From Methanosarcinales archaeon (GTDB lineage: Archaea; Halobacteriota; Methanosarcinia; Methanosarcinales; Methanocomedenaceae), in contig DAOWEE010000003.1 in the NCBI GenBank assembly GCA_030638625.1, forward strand, positions 1-5,195: 5,195 bases of DNA, given 5' to 3'. The position numbers and the translations under genes were made by a program. The notes under the pieces are model-generated. The model was given only the letters and a program-made list of their open reading frames with translations, searched no databases and was not told the DNA's origin. Shown here piece after piece: positions 1 through 5,194 of this stretch (position 1 is its first letter; every line of letters starts with the position of its first letter).

Positions 1-94
1 AGAAATTAGCACCTGAGATGCCTGCAGACATTGCAAGGGTAGCAATGACTAACCCTACTGGGAAGAGATACCAGTACGTGAGGTCTAAGTTCAT
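1..94 (-). CDS. Partial membrane protein, N-terminus, TauE/SafE-like permease (runs off left edge)
   Basis: Reading leftward from an ATG at 94-92, the frame is open to the window edge and gives 31 residues beginning MNLDLTYWYLFPVG. After a short polar start comes a hydrophobic segment (about residues 7-23), then a small-residue stretch SAGISGANF. This looks like the first membrane helix and glycine-rich turn of sulfite exporter TauE/SafE family permeases, which move sulfonates, sulfite or other organic anions across the cytoplasmic membrane. An AAGGA ribosome binding site lies 6 nt before the ATG, and the strand matches the two genes upstream (endoQ, thi4). The start follows the endoQ stop by 81 nt. 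The opposite strand is also open here, but that frame has no visible ribosome binding site and runs into AT-rich repeats. I am fairly sure this is a real gene start. The family call rests on only 31 residues and is tentative. Confidence 0.65.
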   Translation of the reverse strand, partial: MNLDLTYWYLFPVGLVIATLAMSAGISGANF

Positions 95-100
95 AGGAAA

Positions 101-105
101 TCCTT
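101..105 (-). promoter_or_regulatory. Ribosome binding site of the TauE/SafE-like gene
   Basis: AAGGA on the minus strand, 6 nt before the ATG at 94. It is complementary to the 3' end of archaeal 16S rRNA, and it is the main evidence that the short edge frame is a translated gene. Confidence 0.6.
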
Positions 106-121
106 GTTTTTATTTATGGAA

Positions 122-137
122 TAATAATACTATTATT
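122..137 (-). promoter_or_regulatory. Possible TATA region for the TauE/SafE-like gene
   Basis: An AT-only stretch with one C/G pair, reading TAATAGTATTATTATT on the minus strand and centred about 36 nt before the ATG at 94. An archaeal TATA box here would place the transcript start near 105, just upstream of the AAGGA site. The same bases form the palindrome AATAATA-C-TATTATT (123-137). It lies directly downstream of the GATAA repeats, as expected for a core promoter beside a regulator site. This is a placement argument only; no strong BRE is visible. Confidence 0.25.
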
Positions 138-168
138 GATATTATCCGTTTTATCGGTGTTATCGATA
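133..168 (-). repeat. Four tandem 9-bp repeats with GATAA core upstream of the TauE/SafE-like gene
   Basis: On the minus strand the units are TATCGATAA, CACCGATAA, AACGGATAA and TATCAATAA, in exact 9-bp register. The last five bases are GATAA in three units and AATAA in the fourth. The array fills about half of the 81-nt gap between the endoQ stop and the next gene's start. Its position upstream of the presumed TATA region suggests a regulator binding array, but a chance simple repeat in AT-rich DNA cannot be excluded. Confidence 0.5.
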
Positions 169-175
169 TTTCAAT

Positions 176-1423
176 TCAAAAATCGGTCAGTGAACGCTGT
201 GGCTGACCCTCGGCCTGAGCTTGGGTTTTGGTTTGGTCTGTTGCCTCTGGCGATGTCAGGTTTTCGTCATCCACTTCCACACTGCCATACTGCCCACCGC
301 CGCCCGGTATCACCCTGACCTTTCCTTCGCGGAACATCCTGATGGCATGTATCACAGTTGGGTCTACCCCGTCTATACCATCAAGTTCAGCATCCAACAG
401 CACTGTAACCTCGCTGCCGTACTTATCCACCAGTATTTCCCATGCGCCTTTGACCTTTTTGGTAGTGGTACTTTTGGTACCCACTGCCATCATGATAATC
501 TCTGACAGCGGTATCAGGTGCAGGTAGGGCGGTCTGTGGTCTGGATGGACGTGGCTGTCCGCGAGTTCCTCAACACGGTCACATACTCCTTTCTTGATTC
601 GCCCGCCGCAGGTGCAGCGCCAGTTTTTCCCTATGCTTTCTCTCAGAGTGTAATGCTTAAAACAACGAATACAGGCAGACTCGTGGTATTTGCCTTCCTG
701 CGGGAACAGTCCCACGTTCATGACCGGCCCCCTGCCATCCTGCCGCAATATTGCTTTTTCAAGTTCAACGAAGCTGATGTCCTCCATCTGGAACCTGTTG
801 AATTCCCGTGCAAGTTTATTGGGCCAGGGACTGTGGGCATCGCTGTTGGTTAAAAATGTCAACCTGTGCAGTTCACTAATTCGGTCGGCCAGATCAGTGT
901 CAGCACTCAGTCCCAGTTCCACGAAACTGATATACGGTGCCAGGTCTCCGTAACAACTTTCCAGGCTGTCGTGGTAGGCGTACATGGCAGTCCATGGAGT
1001 AAATGCATGGGCCGGGCCAATCATTGCACCGGCATCCCTGGCCAGTTCAGCAATCTCCACGCCGGTGAGGTTTACGTTGGGCCGCCCGTCCTGGTCTATA
1101 TTTACCGATGCGGGCTCCACTGCTTCGCGCAGTTCCTCTGCCTTGGATATGTCGGGTATGATGAGCAGGTGGTGCACCCTGTTAGTATCCTCAAGTTCAG
1201 TTGTCAGCACGAACCTGGCATTGTCCATACCGTACACACCGTCTGCTACTTCGGGCATGGTCTTTATCTCGTCCAGCCACTTGCGGTGCAGGCAGTCCCC
1301 GGTGCCCACAAGCTGGATACCTTTCCTGAAAGATTCCACTGCCAGTGTGGGAATGTCCATACGGCCTGATGTGGCCATGCTGTACTTGGAATGAATGTGG
1401 AGGTCGGCGTTTATGACAGGCAT
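176..1423 (-). CDS. endoQ: Endonuclease Q, PHP-domain DNA repair nuclease
   Basis: 415 residues, close to the usual length of EndoQ (TIGR00375-type PHP family). EndoQ nicks DNA on the 5' side of deaminated bases (uracil, hypoxanthine, xanthine) and abasic sites in archaeal repair. The N-terminal PHP phosphoesterase domain shows the metal-binding series DLHIHS (residues 7-12; His9, His11), GTGD (Asp43), TTELE (Glu76), VHH (His84-85), GPAHAFTPW (His139) and NSDAHSPWP (Asp195, His197). A Cys zinc site follows: Cys251-x2-Cys254, then Cys270-x-Cys272 in WRCTCGGRIKKGV, the family signature. A DNA-contacting region includes GTKSTTTKKV (315-324) and the glycine run in VIPGGGGQYG. A flexible tail (about 386-407, rich in Thr, Gln, Ala and acidic residues) leads to QRSLTDF at the extreme C-terminus, a PCNA-interacting (PIP) motif. 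The start is ATG beginning MPVINADLHIHS, with no visible ribosome binding site. It follows the thi4 stop by 70 nt on the same strand. Family assignment is near certain; activity is inferred from homologues. Confidence 0.93.
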   Translation of the reverse strand: MPVINADLHIHSKYSMATSGRMDIPTLAVESFRKGIQLVGTGDCLHRKWLDEIKTMPEVADGVYGMDNARFVLTTELEDTNRVHHLLIIPDISKAEELREAVEPASVNIDQDGRPNVNLTGVEIAELARDAGAMIGPAHAFTPWTAMYAYHDSLESCYGDLAPYISFVELGLSADTDLADRISELHRLTFLTNSDAHSPWPNKLAREFNRFQMEDISFVELEKAILRQDGRGPVMNVGLFPQEGKYHESACIRCFKHYTLRESIGKNWRCTCGGRIKKGVCDRVEELADSHVHPDHRPPYLHLIPLSEIIMMAVGTKSTTTKKVKGAWEILVDKYGSEVTVLLDAELDGIDGVDPTVIHAIRMFREGKVRVIPGGGGQYGSVEVDDENLTSPEATDQTKTQAQAEGQPQRSLTDF

Positions 1424-1442
1424 GGGAATGGGACTATAAAGA

Positions 1443-1453
1443 TTTAATAAAAC
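1443..1453 (-). promoter_or_regulatory. Candidate TATA box of endoQ, possibly a leaderless transcript
   Basis: On the minus strand TTTTATTAAAT is centred about 25 nt before the endoQ ATG at 1423, with an A-rich CCAAAA upstream that could act as BRE. This distance would start transcription at or near the ATG itself, in keeping with the lack of a ribosome binding site (the bases before the ATG are CATTCCC). It would give endoQ its own leaderless transcript despite following thi4 on the same strand. Confidence 0.35.
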
Positions 1454-1493
1454 ATTTTGGTTGTTGGCAGTTGTATTTTCTATCTTCTACGTT

Positions 1494-2264
1494 CTATTTG
1501 ATTTCCAGTTTTGCCATTGCCAGCTGTGCTGCTTTCTCGCCTGAGAGCAGCATGCCTCCGAAGACTGGTCCCATCCTGGGCGCTCCGGCAACGGCATTGG
1601 CTGCCATACCCGTGACAATAAGGCCAGGGTAAACTTCCTTGGTATTGTCCATGATAATGCGCTCGCCCACGTCCGCCCACATGGGTTTTTCACCAACTAC
1701 TGTCATTGCACCCGGAATCTTCCTTGCCACTGTGCTGCACACATCTGCATCGTGCCCTGTGCCGTCAATGACCACTTTTGCCCTGATGGTCATGGGGTCA
1801 ACGTGCAATTTTTGCAGGCCCACTGCAGTCCAGTTGATGACCAGCCCGGTCACTGCATCACCTTCACGAATCATCACATCGTCCACACTGACCAGGTTAA
1901 ATATCTTAGCACCTGCGGCTGCAGCCTCGGCGCCCAGCCTGCACACGCATTCAATGGAATCTGCCACATAATAGCCGGGCTTGTATTCGGTGTAATTGAC
2001 TCCAAAACTATCAAGTATGCGTTTTGCTTCTTCCTGGACCACTATCCTTGGCATCATCATACCGCCTCCCCACATGCCGCCACCCACTGCCAGTTTACGC
2101 TCGAACAACACAGTCCTGACACCGGCATCGGCCAGAATCTTTGCAGCCACCAGGTTTGCAGGGCCACCGCCTACCAGTGCCACTTCAGTGTCAGTACAGT
2201 CCAGGAAATCAGCAGTAAATCCTTCGATGATAGCTCTTGAGATTGTTATTTCGTCCAGTTCCAT
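1494..2264 (-). CDS. thi4: Thiamine thiazole synthase Thi4, His-type, sulfide-dependent
   Basis: 256 residues from ATG. Thi4 builds the adenylated thiazole carboxylate precursor of thiamine from NAD, glycine and sulfur in the cytoplasm, with an iron requirement. Visible features (numbered from this ATG): the conserved start MELDEITISRAI; a dinucleotide-binding fold at ALVGGGPANLVAAK (about 29-42); a Glu ending the second strand (VLFERK, Glu55); the glycine-rich GGGMWGGGMM (61-70); TGHDADVC; and a C-terminal GMAANAVAGAPRMGPVFGGML. The residue equal to the sacrificial Cys of yeast Thi4 is His154, in LHVDP. Archaeal Thi4 with His there uses free sulfide and turns over many times, unlike the suicidal yeast enzyme. 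A TTG start 15 nt upstream (2279) is also in frame, but the ATG gives the family N-terminus; neither has a strong ribosome binding site. Some archaeal homologues have been labelled ribose 1,5-bisphosphate isomerase; the His and glycine motifs favour Thi4. It is the first gene of the minus-strand block. Confidence 0.93.
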   Translation of the reverse strand: MELDEITISRAIIEGFTADFLDCTDTEVALVGGGPANLVAAKILADAGVRTVLFERKLAVGGGMWGGGMMMPRIVVQEEAKRILDSFGVNYTEYKPGYYVADSIECVCRLGAEAAAAGAKIFNLVSVDDVMIREGDAVTGLVINWTAVGLQKLHVDPMTIRAKVVIDGTGHDADVCSTVARKIPGAMTVVGEKPMWADVGERIIMDNTKEVYPGLIVTGMAANAVAGAPRMGPVFGGMLLSGEKAAQLAMAKLEIK

Positions 2265-2284
2265 GATTTTAACCAACAATTAAA

Positions 2285-2305
2285 TTGATACCACCTGATA
2301 AGTGG
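2285..2305. promoter_or_regulatory. Candidate operator at the thi4 transcription start
   Basis: TTGATACCAC (2285-2294) is followed directly by CTGATAAGTG (2295-2304), two TGATA half-sites 10 bp apart. CCAC (2291-2294) and GTGG (2302-2305) also form a short inverted repeat. The site lies between the likely thi4 TATA box and the ATG, where a bound repressor would block initiation. A thiamine-responsive archaeal regulator such as ThiR is a reasonable guess, but I cannot confirm that its motif matches. Confidence 0.35.
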
Positions 2306-2312
2306 ATATTGA

Positions 2313-2323
2313 CTTATAATTAA
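2313..2323 (-). promoter_or_regulatory. Candidate TATA box of thi4
   Basis: On the minus strand TTAATTATAAG lies about 54 nt before the thi4 ATG (2264). An archaeal start some 25 nt downstream would fall near 2292, inside the TGATA operator candidate, leaving a leader of roughly 28 nt. No strong BRE is visible. Confidence 0.4.
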
Positions 2324-2357
2324 CCTAAATGGGAGTGACAAACTGATGGAAACACGC

Positions 2358-2393
2358 CATGTTATCAGACATGGTATCAAACATGATAATATG
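2358..2393. repeat. Tandem 12-bp CATG repeats with TATCA/TGATA cores
   Basis: Three consecutive 12-bp units: CATGTTATCAGA (2358-2369), CATGGTATCAAA (2370-2381) and the diverged CATGATAATATG (2382-2393). The first two match at 10 of 12 positions. CCATG (2357-2361) and CATGG (2370-2374) also form an inverted repeat. TGGTATCAA (2372-2380) is the exact reverse complement of TTGATACCA at 2285-2293 beside thi4. Probably a second regulator binding cluster serving the divergent promoters. Confidence 0.5.
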
Positions 2394-2418
2394 TAATGGC
2401 AGTTGCTGGTTGTGAAAA

Positions 2419-2427
2419 TAAATATAC
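2419..2427 (+). promoter_or_regulatory. Alternative distal TATA box for the redoxin-nrdD operon
   Basis: TAAATATAC preceded by a purine-rich TGAAAA that could serve as BRE. Sequence quality is good for an archaeal promoter, but it would leave a leader of about 100 nt before the redoxin ATG. It may be a second, distal start. Confidence 0.25.
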
Positions 2428-2500
2428 GAGCCAAACTAATGCTTTGTTTGTTACCACTATTGATAACGGATGCACAATAATGATATTCAAACCTAGTTCA

Positions 2501-2514
2501 AAAAATCATTATAA
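2501..2514 (+). promoter_or_regulatory. Candidate proximal promoter of the redoxin-nrdD operon
   Basis: An A-run (CAAAAAA, 2499-2505) that could be a BRE, followed by TCATTATAA (2506-2514). A start 25 nt downstream would fall near 2535-2538 and give a leader of about 20 nt containing the GGAG ribosome binding site. Of the two TATA-like sites here, this one fits the gene start better. Confidence 0.35.
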
Positions 2515-2543
2515 CCTCAGAGCTTTAATTGTTGGTTTACCTC

Positions 2544-2550
2544 GGAGTGA
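2544..2550 (+). promoter_or_regulatory. Ribosome binding site that fixes the redoxin start
   Basis: GGAGTGA, with GGAG ending 7 nt before the ATG at 2555. It is the best ribosome binding site in the window and selects this internal ATG over the in-frame ATG at 2396. Confidence 0.75.
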
Positions 2551-2554
2551 TCAT

Positions 2555-2815
2555 ATGTCAAACGTAACAGTATATTCTACCAAAGTCTGTCCAAATTGTA
2601 AAATACTCAAGCAGATATTAACCGAATCCAACATCTCATTTAATGAAATGGACATGACCACCCCGGCAGCATTGACAGAACTGGCTATGAATAACGTATT
2701 CACCATGTCAGCGCCGGTGCTTAAAATACAAAATCAGTTCTATACCACCGATGATATGATGGACAGTGATATACTGAACCGTCAGAAAGTGGAAGATATA
2801 ATCGCAAATATTTAG
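2555..2815 (+). CDS. Glutaredoxin/NrdH-like redoxin, probable electron donor to NrdD
   Basis: 86 residues with a complete small thioredoxin fold. The first strand (VTVYSTK, 4-10) leads to the redox motif Cys12-Pro-Asn-Cys15; the cis-proline loop is at SAPVL (Pro54), followed by the last strands and a C-terminal helix. CPNC differs from the CPYC of classical glutaredoxins. The length and N-terminus resemble NrdH-type redoxins, which pass electrons to ribonucleotide reductases. The start is the ATG with GGAGTGA just upstream; a longer frame from 2396 would add 53 residues of unlike composition and is rejected. nrdD follows after 27 nt on the same strand, almost certainly one operon. In Methanosarcina barkeri a NrdH redoxin, itself reduced by a ferredoxin:disulfide reductase, feeds the class III enzyme; the same job is inferred here. 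A general disulfide reductase role is the alternative. Confidence 0.87.
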   Translation: MSNVTVYSTKVCPNCKILKQILTESNISFNEMDMTTPAALTELAMNNVFTMSAPVLKIQNQFYTTDDMMDSDILNRQKVEDIIANI

Positions 2816-2826
2816 TTTACCATTTT

Positions 2827-2833
2827 GGGGGAA
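2827..2833 (+). promoter_or_regulatory. Ribosome binding site of nrdD
   Basis: GGGGGAA, ending 9 nt before the ATG at 2843. It is not the canonical GGAGG but is purine-rich and correctly spaced. It overlaps the alternative in-frame TTG start at 2825, which has no such site of its own, and so argues for the ATG. Confidence 0.45.
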
Positions 2834-2842
2834 TACATTCAA

Positions 2843-5194
2843 ATGCAAAGATTACAGATGGAACAGAAAATTCCATATATTGAGGCGGTAGATGAAGTGA
2901 TGGCAGAACAAACCGAACATGAAAAAGAGCAGGTGCAACAAACCCTTACAGGTGAAGAAATATCCACATTGCCAAAGGTAAGGACCACTGACGGGCACCT
3001 GATGGAGTGGGACCGAAACACCATTGTAAAACAGTTGATGAAAGAAACAGTGTTAAGCGAAAAGTTCTACAATAAACCAGCCATCGACGAAGAAACGGCA
3101 AAAGAGATTGCCAGGGAGACTGAGAACAGGATACGCAAGATGAGCGTACAGTTCCTGTCAGGTCCACTGGTGAGGGAACTGGTCAATATCGTACTGCTGG
3201 AACACGGCCACACTGAATGGCGTAACATTTCAACCAGGGTGGGTACTCCAGTCTATGACGCTTATAAGATAGATATCGGTACAGGATTCGAAGCAAAGGA
3301 TAATGCCAATCTGCAGGAGAATGCCGAGACCTCGCACAAGAAAAAGGCAGATAAGATATCAAAGGAACAGTACCTGTTGTTGCTGCCTCCTGATCTGGCA
3401 GACAGCCATCTCAATGGTGACATCCACATACACGACCTTGAGTACCTGGGTACCAGGGCGTTCTGTCAGGACTGGGACCTGAGATATTTCTTCTACTACG
3501 GCCTGATGCCTGACGGGTCAGGGACCAAAGCCAGTGTGGCAGGTCCGGCCAAGAAGGCTGAAGTCGCTGTATTACATGCAGTAAAGGCGCTGGGCAGTGC
3601 CCAGACCAATTTTGCAGGTGGGCAGGGATTCTATAATTTCCTTACTTTCATTGCACCTTACTTTGAGGGGATGTCGTACGATGAGATTGAACAACTGACA
3701 CAGATGTTCGTCTACGAGATGACCCAGATGATGGTCGCGAGGGGCGGTCAGTTGGTATTCTCATCCGTACAGCTCTCACCAGGGATTCCAAAACTCTGGC
3801 GGGACAAGCCTGCGGTCTATAAAGGGCGCGTATGGGATGGAGAAATGGCGCCCCTCAGGACCTATGGAGAGTTCGAGCGTGAAGTGCGCCTGGGCTTTGA
3901 GGCAATGATGAATGTGATGCTTATGGGAGATTACTGGGGCAAACCCTTCAATTTCCCGAAGCCTGAGATCAGTATCGAGCCTGACTTTATGGAAGAGGAT
4001 GAGGAGTTTAACAGGGCCCATCCTGAACTGCTGACCTATGATGAATTGTACACGCTGTCATTCAAACTGGCTGCCAAGTATGGTTCACCTTATTTCGATA
4101 ACCAGTTGCCTCAGTACCGGGGAGCTGGTGAAGGCATCTCATGCTATCAGTGTTGCGCTTATAATTTCTCAACCACGGCAGAGAAGGATAATACCTTCGA
4201 AGAAAAGATGCATTTCAAGGACGGAATGCACTTTTCAATGGGCGCGTGGCAGGTCGTCTCCTTAAACTGCCCCAGGGCTGCGTATGAGGCAGATGGAGAC
4301 GACCACCTCCTATTCGAAAACCTGAAGAGACTTATGGACAGGGCAGTGGAACTGTTCGAGATAAAGCGATACTGGATGGACCACATTATAGAAAGCGGCA
4401 GAATGCCTTTTGCCACCCAACAGCCCAAGGACCCTGTTACCGGGAAAAAGGGGTCAGTGGCTGTAGGCTTGGAAGGGCTGGTATATACCATTGGTGTTGC
4501 TGGTATCAATGAAATGGTGCAGCACCATATCGGTTCCCAGATGTATGAAACCGAAGAAGCCAGGCAGTTGTCTATACGGGCTATGTATGAGATGGAGTTC
4601 TATTCCAGGGAATTATCTGAAAAACATGGTATAGAGATTGCATTGGCACGGACTCCTGCCGAAACCACATGCCAGCGCTTTGCAGTATCCGACATGCTGC
4701 ATAAGGAATATAAGGAATATGCCGAAGTTGTGATAAAAGGTGATCTGGAAGCCGCAAAATCCCGTCTTAGTGAAACCCGCGACCTCCCTGTCTATTACAC
4801 CAATGGGACCCATGTACCTCCTGGTGCAAATGTTTCCCTGCCTGAGAGGATTGATATTGAGCATGTCTTCTTCCCAATCGTGGATGGTGGGAATATCCTG
4901 CATATCTTTATGGGCGAGGGACATCCAGACCCCCATGGACTGAAGGAGTTTGCCATGAACCTGGCAAGGAATACCCAGGTGGGTTATTTTGCATTCACCA
5001 AGGATATGACGGTATGCATGAATGATTTCCATGTGGCTGGCGGGCTGCTGGATGAATGTCCCAACTGCACTTCTGACAATGTAGAGCACCTGTCCAGGGT
5101 TACCGGGTATATCCAGGCTGTGGATGGGTGGAACAATGGCAAGAAGCAGGAGTTGAAGGATAGGCGCAGGTACGGCGCCACGGATATGATGTGA
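2843..5194 (+). CDS. nrdD: Anaerobic (class III) ribonucleoside-triphosphate reductase NrdD
   Basis: 783 residues from ATG, complete. NrdD reduces ribonucleoside triphosphates to deoxyribonucleotides with a glycyl radical, installed by the radical-SAM activase NrdG. After a charged N-terminal extension (about 1-40) comes an ATP-cone allosteric domain (about 42-134; VRTTDGHLMEWDRNTIVKQL onward). The barrel domain begins with GDIHIHDLEY (192-201) and Cys208 in RAFCQDWDLR. The fingertip-loop region carries SCYQCCAYNFS with Cys434, Cys437 and Cys438, one of which should be the thiyl radical residue. TPAETTCQRF (604-613) is the usual conserved loop near the active site. At the C-terminus a metal site (Cys725, Cys739, Cys742) precedes RVTGY, whose Gly755 is the radical glycine, then WNNGKKQELKDRRRYG. 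The adjacent redoxin suggests a redoxin-dependent rather than formate-dependent subtype. An in-frame TTG at 2825 would add six residues. The zinc site lacks one expected Cys (Asp728 stands there). nrdG is not in the window. Confidence 0.96.
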   Translation: MQRLQMEQKIPYIEAVDEVMAEQTEHEKEQVQQTLTGEEISTLPKVRTTDGHLMEWDRNTIVKQLMKETVLSEKFYNKPAIDEETAKEIARETENRIRKMSVQFLSGPLVRELVNIVLLEHGHTEWRNISTRVGTPVYDAYKIDIGTGFEAKDNANLQENAETSHKKKADKISKEQYLLLLPPDLADSHLNGDIHIHDLEYLGTRAFCQDWDLRYFFYYGLMPDGSGTKASVAGPAKKAEVAVLHAVKALGSAQTNFAGGQGFYNFLTFIAPYFEGMSYDEIEQLTQMFVYEMTQMMVARGGQLVFSSVQLSPGIPKLWRDKPAVYKGRVWDGEMAPLRTYGEFEREVRLGFEAMMNVMLMGDYWGKPFNFPKPEISIEPDFMEEDEEFNRAHPELLTYDELYTLSFKLAAKYGSPYFDNQLPQYRGAGEGISCYQCCAYNFSTTAEKDNTFEEKMHFKDGMHFSMGAWQVVSLNCPRAAYEADGDDHLLFENLKRLMDRAVELFEIKRYWMDHIIESGRMPFATQQPKDPVTGKKGSVAVGLEGLVYTIGVAGINEMVQHHIGSQMYETEEARQLSIRAMYEMEFYSRELSEKHGIEIALARTPAETTCQRFAVSDMLHKEYKEYAEVVIKGDLEAAKSRLSETRDLPVYYTNGTHVPPGANVSLPERIDIEHVFFPIVDGGNILHIFMGEGHPDPHGLKEFAMNLARNTQVGYFAFTKDMTVCMNDFHVAGGLLDECPNCTSDNVEHLSRVTGYIQAVDGWNNGKKQELKDRRRYGATDMM

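Larger units (their letters stand above)
2265..2554. other. Divergent intergenic region between thi4 and the redoxin gene
   Basis: About 290 nt of AT-rich DNA between two outward-reading genes, with no convincing coding frame. It holds the thi4 promoter and an array of TGATA half-sites (2285-2393), then two TATA-like regions facing the redoxin gene (2419-2427 and 2509-2514). A plus-strand open frame from 2396 runs into the redoxin gene but looks like fortuitous read-through. I see no TPP riboswitch core (such as CTGAGA with its partner loop) ahead of thi4. Confidence 0.7.

Noticed and set aside
120..137. AATAATA/TATTATT palindrome as a transcription terminator
   Set aside because: The stem is A/T only with almost no loop in its best register, and it is followed by no clear T-tract on the minus strand; a promoter role fits its position better.
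3..206. Plus-strand open frame across the left edge, ending in TGA at 204-206
   Set aside because: It has no recognisable family, its second half is the AT-rich 9-bp repeat, it overlaps the 3' end of endoQ, and the minus strand offers a better gene with a ribosome binding site.
866..1369. Long plus-strand open frame of 167 codons inside endoQ
   Set aside because: It is a shadow of the well-supported endoQ gene on the opposite strand, with no recognisable motifs.
2265..2279. Upstream TTG start for thi4 at 2279
   Set aside because: It adds only MLVKI before the conserved MELDEITISRAI start and has no ribosome binding site.
2265..2400. TPP riboswitch ahead of thi4
   Set aside because: The space fits, but I find no TPP core such as CTGAGA with its paired helices on the transcribed strand; the repeats look like protein binding sites.
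2396..2554. 53-residue N-terminal extension of the redoxin from ATG 2396
   Set aside because: It has no ribosome binding site and an odd composition, covers the promoter region, and a GGAGTGA site marks the internal ATG at 2555, which gives a complete thioredoxin fold.
4613..5089. Minus-strand open frame of 158 codons inside nrdD
   Set aside because: It is a shadow frame antisense to conserved nrdD sequence, including the metal-site region, with no ribosome binding site or family resemblance.
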